Positions 46,749 to 56,309 of a stretch of DNA of 64,000 bases are shown in pieces; within the stretch, counting starts at the first letter, position 1; each line of letters begins with the position of its first letter. This stretch comes from Leptospirales bacterium (GTDB taxonomy: Bacteria > Spirochaetota > Leptospiria > Leptospirales > Leptospiraceae). Where the stretch lies: assembly GCA_013297885.1 (NCBI GenBank), contig JAAFIR010000022.1:1-64000 (forward strand), given 5' to 3'. Made by a program: the position numbers and the translations under genes. The notes beneath the pieces were generated by a model that was given only the letters and a program-made list of their open reading frames with translations, was not told where the DNA came from and made no database searches.

Positions 46749-47059
46749 GTTTTAATTTTTGAAAATAAATTTTGCAAAATAGAAATTCTATTTAAGGGGG
46801 AAATTTTATTTAGTTTGAGGTTAGATATTACAGCTATATTAAAACCATTTGGGTATTTTACATCATTAATTGAAGCTCTAAGCACTCTTTTCACTCGATT
46901 TCGATCCACAGCTTTTTTTATTTTTTTTTCACAAGCAAAAAGAAAATAGCTGGTTTCAAAATTATTTTTTTTAAATAAAATCTGAAATGGCTCTTCTTTT
47001 TTTCTTTGTCCAGTCTTAAAAAGCTCAGAAATTTCTTTCTTGTTTTTTAAAGTTTCTAT
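46745..47059 (-). CDS. rnpA: Ribonuclease P protein component, no NTG start
   Basis: The frame between rpmH and yidD encodes about 104 residues: ETLKNKKEISELFKTGQRKK, FLFACEKKIKKAVDRNRVKR, VLRASINDV. This includes the conserved RNRVKR motif of RnpA, which helps the RNase P RNA mature tRNA 5' ends. The frame is the same as that of rpmH and begins right after the rpmH stop (TAA, GAA, ATA, GAA, ACT). No ATG, GTG or TTG precedes the conserved region; ATA 47059 is the best start. The stop overlaps the yidD ATG. Reinitiation after rpmH, an AUA start or a sequence error could explain it. Confidence 0.85.
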   Translation of the reverse strand: METLKNKKEISELFKTGQRKKEEPFQILFKKNNFETSYFLFACEKKIKKAVDRNRVKRVLRASINDVKYPNGFNIAVISNLKLNKISPLNRISILQNLFSKIKT

Positions 47060-47062
47060 TTC

Positions 47063-47224
47063 TTAAAACTTCTTACCAACTTTTTCATCTGAAACAGTTA
47101 GTTTATAACGACCTTTTGCTCTTCTTCTTGCAAGTACTGCTCTACCAGCAGCAGTTGACATGCGGTTTTTGAACCCATGGGTTCTTAATTTTTTAATTCT
47201 ACTTGGTTGGTATGTTCTTTTCAT
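47063..47224 (-). CDS. rpmH: 50S ribosomal protein L34
   Basis: 53 residues: [40 protein letters not shown], then [13 protein letters not shown]. This is the canonical L34 sequence with a short C-terminal extension. It is the first gene of the rpmH-rnpA-yidD-yidC-jag-mnmE cluster. The promoter must lie in the 200 AT-rich bases up to 47425, shared with the divergent plus-strand gene. Confidence 0.97.
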   Translation of the reverse strand: MKRTYQPSRIKKLRTHGFKNRMSTAAGRAVLARRRAKGRYKLTVSDEKVGKKF

Positions 47225-47425
47225 TTTTTATTACCTTAAATAAGTATTGCGATTTATATATAAAACCAGAATTTTACAGAATACAGTGTCGTCAAATCAA
47301 AACTTATTAAAATTTAAAGAAACTTTATTTGAAATTTAAAAATTTCTCTAATATTTTCTTTAAAAGCTATTTCATATGACAAGTATATTTCTTGTATTAA
47401 ATATATTAAATCAAAATAAGTATTT

Positions 47426-47800
47426 ATGAAAAATTTATATAATTATTTTTTAAAACAAAAAAAAATATTTTTTTTATTCTTGGTAGTTGTTTTTTTATTT
47501 TTAACAAATATTTATCCTCAAAAAAAAAACAAATCAAATTGGAGCGACTACCGGGGTCAATTAACTTGGGAACAAGCAAAATCTAACTGTAACAAAATAG
47601 GAATGAGATTGCCTTATATCAAAGAATTAAAAAACGCTTTTTATTCAAAACTTATTTTTGAATGGGAAAATGATAAGTTTTTTTATTGGACTAATGATGT
47701 AAAAGATGAAAAACATAGTTTTGTTTTTTCGACTGTTGAAGGGAATGTTTCAGATGAAATTATTGAATTTTGGGCTGCAGTGCGTTGTATAAAAAAATAA
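47426..47800 (+). CDS. DUF1566-type (Lcl C-terminal) lectin-like secreted protein
   Basis: 124 residues. An N-terminal hydrophobic segment (KIFFLFLVVVFLFLTNIYPQ) serves as signal or anchor. The domain WSDYRGQLTWEQAKSNCNKI, GMRLPYIKELKNAFYSK, FYWTNDV, EFWAAVRCIKK has the GMRLP...WT...VRC pattern common in leptospiral DUF1566-like proteins. It should be outside the cytoplasm. The binding partner is unknown. It diverges from rpmH. Confidence 0.75.
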   Translation: MKNLYNYFLKQKKIFFLFLVVVFLFLTNIYPQKKNKSNWSDYRGQLTWEQAKSNCNKIGMRLPYIKELKNAFYSKLIFEWENDKFFYWTNDVKDEKHSFVFSTVEGNVSDEIIEFWAAVRCIKK

Positions 47801-47874
47801 TAGACTTAATTCCTAAATTAATTTAACAAATTAAATTAGGAAGAAGATATTTAAATTAAAAAAATATTTTTATT

Positions 47875-50800
47875 TTATGGACACTCAAGTAAAGTTCCTG
47901 GGTTAGTAGCAAAAGTTCCAATTGGTCTTACTTTTGCCAAAATATATTGTTCTACTTGAGGAACAGGTAATATTCCTAATTCAATAGCAGTAGTTTGAAC
48001 ATTCATTTTACATGTTGTCCCACCACTTGATCCAGCATTTTTATCAACAAGACCAGGAAAATCTAATTTTGCTGGAAGTGGAACTTCTTTTAAAATATTA
48101 TTCACTAGTGGAACCACAAAGGTTTTAACTAATGGAGTAATTACAGAACGAACTGCTTCTGGGTCAATTCCATAAGGGTTTTGTGCACTAATTTCTCTTA
48201 CATCAACAGTAAAAAAGAAATCATTATTTGGATCTAATTCCACAAACAATGCATTCAAATTATTCATAGTAACATTTGCAGTTGGATTTGAAAATACTTT
48301 AAATCCAAAACTTCCCATAGTGTTCACATTTACTCTAACAGAACTTAAAGTATAAAAACAATTATTTGCAGTGTCTCTCCCCGAAATTGGATTTGCTGGG
48401 TTACAAATAAAACCTGTTTGTGAAACTCTTTTTCCAATAATTGTTAATTGTAAATCAGTAAAGTTAGCTCTTAATCTTGGGACAGCAGTTGTTGTTGGTG
48501 GAATAAATTTTATAACTGGAGCTTGAATTGGTTCCAGTAAAAAAGTGATTGGGTCTGTGTCTGCAATTGGTGGAAGTCTATTAAATGGAGAATTGGATTG
48601 AACACCAACTAAAGTAGAACGACCCGGTGCAATAATTGAAATGATTGGACCTGCTTGCATTAGTGTTGTTGCCAATTTAAATAAATCACTTGAGCCAGCA
48701 TAAGAATTAATTTGATTTATAAATGCTTCATTCATTTCCAAATCAATTGCTCTTGATCTCCAAAGATGATATGCAGCTTGAGTAATTGCATCTGAATGAA
48801 GAGCTAAAAGCATTCCAGGATTTAATGAACTTTGAGAAAATCCATAAGCATTATTTAATGGACCTGGGGGTTTAAATGAAACAATACCAGATTCTCTCGA
48901 TTGAATTCTATATCCTCCAACAGGGGCTGAACCTGTATAAGTAATACCCAAATCAACAGAAGCAACTAAACCTTTATTTGCACCGTTTACTCTAACCTCA
49001 CCATCGGTTTGTAATTTTAATTTTACATTTAATGGGAAATTTGCTAGAGGAGAAGGGAGATAATTTGGCAAATTTAAAGTGAGACCAGGATCGTTTAAGG
49101 AGCCTAAAATTGGATTTAGGGCATTTGGTGCAATTTTTTCTATAATGTCAGCAAGTAAAGAATGAACAATTTTAGGACGGACTTGTGGAATAATATTGTT
49201 TGCTACAATTGTCCCTAAAAAATTTAAAACACTTACAACAATGCTAGTGCTACTTTCTACAGTTGGAGAATCAACTTGAATATTTGCATCCCAAGCAGCA
49301 ATGTTAAAATTTGGGTCGTTAATTGCACCTAAAGTATAAGTTTTAATATCTAAAACTAAATTTCCATTCACATCAACACTAAATAAATTTTTACTAGCAG
49401 CAATTCTGGAAATTTCGCTTGGAGGAGAAAAATTTAATCTTGCCCATGTTTTAAAATGAAATTTATTCCCTGGTCCAACAAATAAGGTTAAACTATCACG
49501 ATTTGTTGCAACGATTTGTAATTCAACTTCAGCTTTTTTCCCCCAAAGTGAAACTCCTATTTCTCCTGTAGAATTGGCAGTTAAAGCGGCATCTAAATTT
49601 CTATTCCCGCTTACAGTAGTTGGTAAAATTACTTGAGTAATATATACATCTATATCAAAATCGGAACAAAAAACTAATAAACAACCACTAGCAATAAAAC
49701 CTCCAGGATTGTCACCGGCACCTCCACAATAACCATCACCATTAGAAGTCCCTGAATCACCATAACTTCTTATAAAATTAATTGTACCATAATTTATACA
49801 ATGAGTTCCTCTTTTGGTGCTTGTGGTTGGTTGGTTTGTAAATTGATTCATGGTTTTATTTACAACACCTTCTTTTACTTTAAAATCTGCTCTTGAAAAT
49901 CTTTCTAAAATTTGAGCAAAAAGTTTCATCATGATTCCTTCATCTAAAACACCATAAGCGTTTTGAGTGATCATGTTTAATGCAGGAATTACCTCACCCC
50001 AGTTAAAACTAAAATAACGTTTGTAAATTTTTTTGTCTTTGGTTTCAATCTCATAAAAATAAGTGTTTCCACCTTCAATTGGGGCTACTGATGAGGTGTT
50101 TAAATTAAAAGTTGTGAGTAAAGTTGAACAAGAACCATTACAAACTTCATGAACATTTGTTGTTCCCATTCTATTTAAGGTAATTTTTTGAATAAAACTA
50201 AAAGCTCCAGCTAAATTCACAAAATTACTATTTAAAATTAAACTTGTTGATTTGTTATAACTCATATCGTTGTTTATGGTTGGACCAACTGCTACTGTAT
50301 TAATTAAATTGTTGATAGTATAATCATGTTCAGTTTTAAAAACTTGATTGTAAGAAGATATGGGAGTTCCTGAGACAGTTTTTGCAATATTCGAAATTGT
50401 TAAAGAATAGGATTCATTTGGTTTTAACTCACGATAAGGATCAAAAATCAATCTTCTACCAGATAACCATTTAAAATTACCACCTTTATCAGAAATTCCT
50501 GAATCATCCAAGTCATCACCAGGAGGAGTTGGGATAGCTCCTGAATCTAAGCTTATTAAAGAAAAAGCTTCTTTAACTGATTTTTTTTGCATACCACCAG
50601 AAAATACAATTTCAAAACTTTTATATCTATCTACATTATTAACAGAAACCAGACAAACTTTTACATCTTGTCCTTGTTCTGGAGTGCAACTGGAGGCATT
50701 TACTTGATAATTTGGTAGATTGATTATTGTATCTGTGTTATTATAATTTGTGGTGGTTGTTGCTGTAGCTTGTTCAGTAGAAGTAGTGGGTTTTTGTTGT

Positions 50801-50898
50801 AAAAAAGCTGGTAATAATTCGTTAATTGGTTTATTTGCTTTGTTTTTACATTGTACAATTAGAAAAATTGATATTAAAATTAAAATATTTTTTTTCAT
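47875..50898 (-). CDS. Giant lipoprotein with bacterial Ig-like domain
   Basis: The start chosen is ATG 50898 (MKKNILILISIFLIVQCKNK), giving 1007 residues and a lipobox cysteine at 17. A Thr/Ala-rich linker leads to a Big_5-like domain (NVDRYKSFEIVFSGGMQKKS, RRLIFDPYRELKPNESYSLT), then several beta-rich regions with sparse cysteines (VFCSDFDIDVYI, ETKDKKIYKRYFSFNWGEV). There are no enzymatic motifs. Typical of outer-membrane lipoproteins in leptospires. It is a lone transcript, divergent from the beta-helix lipoprotein gene across about 200 bases. Confidence 0.8.
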   Translation of the reverse strand: MKKNILILISIFLIVQCKNKANKPINELLPAFLQQKPTTSTEQATATTTTNYNNTDTIINLPNYQVNASSCTPEQGQDVKVCLVSVNNVDRYKSFEIVFSGGMQKKSVKEAFSLISLDSGAIPTPPGDDLDDSGISDKGGNFKWLSGRRLIFDPYRELKPNESYSLTISNIAKTVSGTPISSYNQVFKTEHDYTINNLINTVAVGPTINNDMSYNKSTSLILNSNFVNLAGAFSFIQKITLNRMGTTNVHEVCNGSCSTLLTTFNLNTSSVAPIEGGNTYFYEIETKDKKIYKRYFSFNWGEVIPALNMITQNAYGVLDEGIMMKLFAQILERFSRADFKVKEGVVNKTMNQFTNQPTTSTKRGTHCINYGTINFIRSYGDSGTSNGDGYCGGAGDNPGGFIASGCLLVFCSDFDIDVYITQVILPTTVSGNRNLDAALTANSTGEIGVSLWGKKAEVELQIVATNRDSLTLFVGPGNKFHFKTWARLNFSPPSEISRIAASKNLFSVDVNGNLVLDIKTYTLGAINDPNFNIAAWDANIQVDSPTVESSTSIVVSVLNFLGTIVANNIIPQVRPKIVHSLLADIIEKIAPNALNPILGSLNDPGLTLNLPNYLPSPLANFPLNVKLKLQTDGEVRVNGANKGLVASVDLGITYTGSAPVGGYRIQSRESGIVSFKPPGPLNNAYGFSQSSLNPGMLLALHSDAITQAAYHLWRSRAIDLEMNEAFINQINSYAGSSDLFKLATTLMQAGPIISIIAPGRSTLVGVQSNSPFNRLPPIADTDPITFLLEPIQAPVIKFIPPTTTAVPRLRANFTDLQLTIIGKRVSQTGFICNPANPISGRDTANNCFYTLSSVRVNVNTMGSFGFKVFSNPTANVTMNNLNALFVELDPNNDFFFTVDVREISAQNPYGIDPEAVRSVITPLVKTFVVPLVNNILKEVPLPAKLDFPGLVDKNAGSSGGTTCKMNVQTTAIELGILPVPQVEQYILAKVRPIGTFATNPGTLLECP

Positions 50899-51097
50899 GA
50901 TCAAATCCAGTTTTATTTTTTTTTGGAGTTTTAAACTTTCAGATAAAATCAAAATGTAAACAAAAATTTATTTTTTTAACCTAAATTTCTTATTGCAAAT
51001 TGTAATTTTATCAAAATATTTTTTAAGTCTAATGAAACTATATTATAAAAAAAAATATGAATTGAAAATATTTAGATTGTTATTTGTTGTAAGATAT

Positions 51098-53461
51098 ATG
51101 AAGAGTTTTCTTTTAATAACCTTATTGTTTTTTCAAATGGGTTGCCTGAAACCAAGAAAATCATTATTTGATTTTAATAGTTCAGTTGGAGGAGGTTTTA
51201 TAGGTTTTGGATTTTTGCTTAGTTTAAATTCTAGAACAGACACTGGCACAGGGACTGGCACTGCAGCTCCAACTTTTTCGGTTGGCGGAAATATTACTGG
51301 CTATTCTTCTGGAACTTTAGTATTACAGTTAAATGGTGGAGCTGATTTAACTTTAACTCCAACTTCCACATATTCATTTAGTGGAACTCTTGCTTCTGGG
51401 ACAACTTACACTGTTAGCGTAAAGTCTCATCCTCTTGGTTTGTCTTGCTCTTTATCAAATCAAACTGGAACAATTACATCGAACATTTCAAATGCAAATA
51501 TCACTTGTACAAATTTTGTTGCAAAAGCTCAATATGATTTAGGAGACCCAACAAAATCTTATTGGCTAGATTATGTAAAATCAAATGGAACAAATCCACT
51601 GAATGCAACAGGAGTTACTTGTGACCCGGCAGTTGAAAATGGATTTTACAATGCTTGTATTCATGCAGGCGAAATAAAAAAATTCTCAGTTCCAAATATC
51701 ACTTCTTGTGATGGAATTACTGCCGAAGATCATTTAAAAACTTTAAACTGGAATTGTTTTGTTCAAAACGGAGTAGTAAATATTTTTTCAACTGGTCTCA
51801 GAGCAGACAAAGGTTTAAGCGACTTAATTGATTTTACTGGTCTTGGTAGTTGGAGAGACAATTTTGTGATTGTCACAAGAATTGTGAGTGGAATAGGAAC
51901 TAGACTGATGCAATCAAATCCAGCTATATGGTGGGACAATCCAATTGTGGTGAGGAATGATGGAGCACCATTAAACACTCCATATAATATTGCTATCGTA
52001 AATAATAATTCTCCTTCAACAGATGATTATGTTTTTGGGAGTGGTAAAACTTCTTTATTAGTTCAACCTGGAATTCTTAAACAATTTTTAACTAATAGCC
52101 AAATAAAAATTCAAGCTTCTGCAGCAAATTTTACATGGATTGAAGGAAGCTTTCAAGCTGGACCAGGACCTGGACCAGGAAGTGTGATTCAGTATATTAG
52201 TTTACAAACTAAATTTCACATGCTTAGGAATTTTAAAGCAATTGGAGTGGCAAATATCAATACGATAAATATTACTCATGCCACTGCATCAATGTTTCAC
52301 AATGTTTCTGGGACGAATCTTATTAACACTGGTGGTATATTTATTTCAGTTGCGAACAACAAAAATATTTTGAATAACATTACTGCATATAATTTATCAA
52401 ATAAAGGAATTCATGTAGTTGGAGGTAGTGATAATATTTTTTTGAATTCTTTTTCGACGAATTCGAATGGAATAGGTGTTTCAGTGAGCTTAACTGTCAG
52501 CAATTTACTTTTGAATATTGCGGGTTTTAATTCTAATTCACCATTGGTTTTTCTCGATACAACAGCAAGTTCTACTACAATGATGAATTCACTGGCTATA
52601 AATGCCAACAATATCAATGCAATTGTTTCCAATTCGAATAATCCAAAATTTATAAATACTATAGCTGCTAACTCTACAAATAATGATATTTCAAATGGGA
52701 CTATTAGTTCAATTAATTCAATCTTTAAGGGAATTTTCAAAGTAAAAATTGGTAATTGCATTATCGCATTAGCTATTAATCCAGGTATAAATGTTAGTTG
52801 TGATAAACAAAATTTGAGCGATAATATTTCTACGATTAAAGGTATTTCGATCGACAACTCTTTCGTTGGCAAAGTCACCACCAATGATACAAAAAATTCT
52901 TCTGATTCAAATGGTAGTGCGGCTTATATGGTCGGAAATGATTGGTTGAATTTTGATAACCGATTTCGGGCTTGGGGAAAACAAGGTCTTACATTTCCAG
53001 ATGCAACCAATACAGGTAGATGTCAACTAGGAGATACTTGCCAAATCTGGGACTGGTCACTCAAAAGTAATGACACCATTGTTCGTAATGTTAATTTCTG
53101 TCCAAACGGATCAATTGTAGAAACTCATATTTGGGAAAACATAGGGAACCAGGGATTTTGCGATTCAAATTATAAAGGATCTGTTAGTATTTCCAATACC
53201 TGCATCACAACCTTCCTCCGAAACGCAATAGAAATTTTTGGTGACGGTGTCGGCAATGAAAACGGTATTTGTGAATCTGGTGAAGAATGTATGTATACTC
53301 CAAACATCGGGGCATACCAAGGTCATTCTGCTGATTCTACAAATCCATCTAAGTTAGTTCCAGCAAACCAAGTTACTCCCACAACAAACACTTGTTCAGA
53401 TATCACAACAGGAACTGTGTCTAATGTCAAACTGTGGAAGTATGAAGTGAACGGGTATTGA
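51098..53461 (+). CDS. Lipoprotein with right-handed beta-helix domain
   Basis: The start chosen is ATG 51098 (MKSFLLITLLFFQMGC), a clean lipoprotein signal; the ORF extends to 50993 without a signal. 787 residues. After a TGTGTG spacer comes a small beta domain (SVGGNITGYSSGTLVLQLNG, VSVKSHPLGLSCSLSNQTGT), then a parallel beta-helix with short N-rich coils (IFISVANNKNILNNITAYNL, NAIVSNSNNPKFINTIAANS). The C-terminus is Cys-rich with GDGVGNENGICESGEECMYT. It is probably a surface adhesin or polysaccharide-binding protein. Base composition is less AT-rich over the last 450 bases. A terminator-like hairpin follows. Confidence 0.8.
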   Translation: MKSFLLITLLFFQMGCLKPRKSLFDFNSSVGGGFIGFGFLLSLNSRTDTGTGTGTAAPTFSVGGNITGYSSGTLVLQLNGGADLTLTPTSTYSFSGTLASGTTYTVSVKSHPLGLSCSLSNQTGTITSNISNANITCTNFVAKAQYDLGDPTKSYWLDYVKSNGTNPLNATGVTCDPAVENGFYNACIHAGEIKKFSVPNITSCDGITAEDHLKTLNWNCFVQNGVVNIFSTGLRADKGLSDLIDFTGLGSWRDNFVIVTRIVSGIGTRLMQSNPAIWWDNPIVVRNDGAPLNTPYNIAIVNNNSPSTDDYVFGSGKTSLLVQPGILKQFLTNSQIKIQASAANFTWIEGSFQAGPGPGPGSVIQYISLQTKFHMLRNFKAIGVANINTINITHATASMFHNVSGTNLINTGGIFISVANNKNILNNITAYNLSNKGIHVVGGSDNIFLNSFSTNSNGIGVSVSLTVSNLLLNIAGFNSNSPLVFLDTTASSTTMMNSLAINANNINAIVSNSNNPKFINTIAANSTNNDISNGTISSINSIFKGIFKVKIGNCIIALAINPGINVSCDKQNLSDNISTIKGISIDNSFVGKVTTNDTKNSSDSNGSAAYMVGNDWLNFDNRFRAWGKQGLTFPDATNTGRCQLGDTCQIWDWSLKSNDTIVRNVNFCPNGSIVETHIWENIGNQGFCDSNYKGSVSISNTCITTFLRNAIEIFGDGVGNENGICESGEECMYTPNIGAYQGHSADSTNPSKLVPANQVTPTTNTCSDITTGTVSNVKLWKYEVNGY

Positions 53462-53508
53462 CCGACCTAACCCAATATGTTTTGTGTTGGAGTGTTTTGC
53501 AGTAAAGT

Positions 53509-53545
53509 CCCTTCCCTGACGCTTTGCTAGGGAAGGGGGTTTTTA
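53509..53545 (+). terminator. Rho-independent terminator-like hairpin
   Basis: CCCTTCCCT (53509-53517) pairs with AGGGAAGGG (53529-53537) around an 11-base loop, followed by GG and TTTTTAT. It ends the beta-helix lipoprotein transcript. The same CCCTTCCCT/AGGGAAGGG core is inside the two-hairpin element at 40850-41024. Confidence 0.7.
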
Positions 53546-53546
53546 T

Positions 53547-53699
53547 AGCGATAGAGATTCAAAATGCCGCTTGCGGGTCACAAGCCCTGCTTCAAAGCTT
53601 CGGGCGAAGTGACGGAACCATTTTGAAGCTCGGGTCAGTTTTAGTAAGTGTAATTCTAATTTTTTTAATTCTAAAAAGTTTCTAAAACTGACATCGCCC
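53547..53699 (+). repeat. Two-hairpin element, full copy 7 (subtype B)
   Basis: GCGAT, AGAGAT, hairpin 1 (TCAAAATGCC...GGAACCATTTTGA with an internal CTTC/GAAG-rich arm), AGCTCGG, hairpin 2 (GTCAGTTTTAG...CTAAAACTGAC), ATCGCCC. The ends pair as GCGAT/ATCGC. The rest of the 53462-53853 gap holds GACCTAACC at 53464 and GTTAGGT near 53720 as a wide inverted pair, and no gene. Confidence 0.88.
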
Positions 53700-53853
53700 A
53701 AAAAATCCGAATTTAGAAGAGTTAGGTTGATGATAAAAAAATTATGCTTATTAAGTCTTCAAAAATCCTAATAATAAAACATTGAAGTATTGATTTTAGT
53801 CAGTTGTTTTAAAAAATGGAATCCAAGTTGAAACTTTCCAAATTTCAAAAAAT

Positions 53854-54642
53854 ATGAGTCTATTCCAGTTCACTGATTTAAAATCATTTCCAAATGAATA
53901 CCAAATTTGTAAAAATACTGGTGTATTGTTTTATAAAAAAGCAAAAGAAAGAGAATACAAAGACTCCTATTTTATGGAAGAATACAAAAACCAATACAAT
54001 AAAACTTATTATGAAGATGAACCAAATCTCAGGTCTCTAGCCAAAAAAAGATTAAACTATTTAAAAAAAATTTCTAAGAATCAAAAACTAAATTTATTAG
54101 AAATTGGCTCAGCAGCTGGATTTTTTTTGGATGAAGCAAAAAAAATGGGTCATAATGTCAAAGGATTCGAAATTTCACCTAATGAAGCAAATTATTCAAA
54201 AGAAAAATTAGGTCTTGATGTTAGTAGCGAATCTTTTTTAAATTATAATGAAGAAAAAAAATTTGATTGTATTGCATTATTTTTTGTATTAGAGCATTTT
54301 TTAAACCAAGAAAAAGTTTTAGAAAAAATTTTTTCTTTATTAGATAAAAAAGGTTTTTTACTACTTGCGATTCCGTCAATTCATGGTCCGAGTTTTAAAA
54401 ACAAAAAAGTCTGGTTTGAATCTCATCCAACTGATCATTTTTTTGATTACTCTCCAAAATCTATTAAGAATACCCTACATTATTTTGGGACAGAGATTTT
54501 ATTTATGGAGCCTATGTCTTATCACCCACATAGAGAAAAAGGAATTTTAGGAAAGTTTCCTCTTAAACTATTTTATAAACAAATTGCAAATTGGCTTGGT
54601 TATGGTGATACATTATTCCTAATTGCAAGAAAGAGAAACTAA
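53854..54642 (+). CDS. Class I SAM-dependent methyltransferase
   Basis: 262 residues. An N-terminal region (YKNQYNKTYYEDEPNLRSLA) precedes a Methyltransf_23-type core: LNLLEIGSAAGFFLDEAKKM (motif I), VKGFEISPNEANYSKEKLG, FDCIALFFVLEHFLNQEKVL (post I) and GFLLLAIPSIHGP. A C-terminal part with HPTDHFFDYSPKSIKNTLHY follows the pattern of glycan- or lipid-modifying methyltransferases. The substrate is unknown. It overlaps the DEAD-box gene start by one base (TAATG). Confidence 0.88.
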   Translation: MSLFQFTDLKSFPNEYQICKNTGVLFYKKAKEREYKDSYFMEEYKNQYNKTYYEDEPNLRSLAKKRLNYLKKISKNQKLNLLEIGSAAGFFLDEAKKMGHNVKGFEISPNEANYSKEKLGLDVSSESFLNYNEEKKFDCIALFFVLEHFLNQEKVLEKIFSLLDKKGFLLLAIPSIHGPSFKNKKVWFESHPTDHFFDYSPKSIKNTLHYFGTEILFMEPMSYHPHREKGILGKFPLKLFYKQIANWLGYGDTLFLIARKRN

Positions 54643-56309
54643 TGAAGTTCGAAGAACTTAACTTAAACGAAAAATTAAAATCCATTCTTAATGAAAACGG
54701 ATTTTTAACTTTAACCCCCATTCAAGAAAAATCTATTCCTTATGCATTAGAAGGAAGAGATGTAACAGGACTTGCTCAAACTGGAACTGGAAAAACTTTA
54801 TCTTTTTTGCTTCCAATAATTAATAAACTTTTAAATGAAAATTTGACTGGTCATATTGCTTTGATTCTAGCACCAACTAGAGAATTAGTTTTGCAAATTA
54901 AAGAAGAAGCAATAAAACTTTTAAAAGGCACAGATAAAAAAGTTGCAGCATTTATTGGTGGAACAGATTACAAAAGCCAATTTCAAGAGATAGAAGATAA
55001 AACTGAAATTTTAGTTGCAACTCCAGGAAGATTAATTGATCATTTAAAATCTGGAAAGTTAGATTTAAAAGATATAAAGTTTTTTGTTTTAGATGAAGCA
55101 GATAGAATGTTTGATATGGGTTTTATAAAAGACATTCGATATTTGATGAAAAAATGTCCACCTGACAAACAAACTATGATGTTTTCAGCAACAATGTCTT
55201 ATTATATTGTTAGACTTGCATCTGATTATTTAAACAACCCAGTTGAAATTTCAATTGAACCAGAAAAAGTTGTTACAGAAAATATTGACCAAAATATAAT
55301 TCATCTTGGAAGAGAAGAAAAAATTCCATATCTTTTAAATTTAATTTTAAACGACCATGAAGAAGGACTTGGAATCATTTTTACTAATACTAAAATTTTA
55401 GTTCCTGAAATTGTAAACAAACTTGCAAAATATGGAATTGCTACAACTGGAATTTCTTCCCATCTAGACCAAAAGAAAAGAGTTCGATTATTAAAAGATT
55501 TTAAAATTGGAAAATACAAATACATGGTCGCTACTGATGTGGCATCTCGTGGAATAGATATTGATAATATAAAAATTGTGTACAATTTTGATTTACCTTT
55601 TGATACTGAAAATTATGTTCATCGAATTGGTAGAACAGCAAGAGCAGGTAGAAAAGGAAAAGCTGTAAGTTTTTGTTCTGAAATAGATTATAACGAATTA
55701 GAAAAAATTGAAAAACTCCTTGGTAATCAAATTAATTCTTTGCCTGTTAATGAAAATTATATAAAATTTCCAGAAGGAGAATTTGTAGAATTTCAAACTG
55801 AAAAATTAAAACCAGTACCAAATCCAAATCAATTTAAAAAAGAAAAACCATTTCATAAAAAAGATAAAAATTTTAAACCTTCAGAAAAAAAACCGTTTGA
55901 TAAAAATAATATCGAAAAACCTATAAAACCTTATGAGAAAAAACCATTTGATAAAAATGAAAAGTCTTTTGAGAAAAAACCATTTGTAAAAACAGATAAA
56001 CCTTTTGTTAAAAAAGATTATTATAAAAATGAAAAAAAATCAGAAATAGATATTGCATTAGATTATCTACAAAAAGCAGATTCAGTTTTAGACAAAGAAG
56101 TTGTAAAAGATTTAAAACCAAATCATAAACAGAAATTCAAAAAAGATAAAAAGAGTTTTGATAAAAAACCAAAAGAAAAATTTGAATCAAAAGAAAAGAA
56201 TTACGATAAATCTAAAAGAAATTTATATGATATTAATGAATCAAATAATTCAGAATCTAAGAAGAATGTATCAGTTTGGAAAAAAATAAAGTCTATTTTT
56301 GGTTTATAA
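54642..56309 (+). CDS. DEAD-box RNA helicase (RhlE-like)
   Basis: 555 residues. The helicase core (1-370) has the Q motif FLTLTPIQEKSIPYAL, AQTGTGKT, APTREL, DEAD in LDEADRMFDMGF, SAT in MFSATM, TDVASRGIDI and HRIGRTARAG. The last 170 residues are a low-complexity basic tail with repeated KKPFDK or KPF units (EKKPFDKN, FEKKPFVKT, KPFVKKDYYK), likely RNA binding and variable in length. It unwinds structured RNA, for instance in ribosome assembly or mRNA decay at low temperature. The amidase gene begins inside its 3' end. Confidence 0.93.
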   Translation: MKFEELNLNEKLKSILNENGFLTLTPIQEKSIPYALEGRDVTGLAQTGTGKTLSFLLPIINKLLNENLTGHIALILAPTRELVLQIKEEAIKLLKGTDKKVAAFIGGTDYKSQFQEIEDKTEILVATPGRLIDHLKSGKLDLKDIKFFVLDEADRMFDMGFIKDIRYLMKKCPPDKQTMMFSATMSYYIVRLASDYLNNPVEISIEPEKVVTENIDQNIIHLGREEKIPYLLNLILNDHEEGLGIIFTNTKILVPEIVNKLAKYGIATTGISSHLDQKKRVRLLKDFKIGKYKYMVATDVASRGIDIDNIKIVYNFDLPFDTENYVHRIGRTARAGRKGKAVSFCSEIDYNELEKIEKLLGNQINSLPVNENYIKFPEGEFVEFQTEKLKPVPNPNQFKKEKPFHKKDKNFKPSEKKPFDKNNIEKPIKPYEKKPFDKNEKSFEKKPFVKTDKPFVKKDYYKNEKKSEIDIALDYLQKADSVLDKEVVKDLKPNHKQKFKKDKKSFDKKPKEKFESKEKNYDKSKRNLYDINESNNSESKKNVSVWKKIKSIFGL

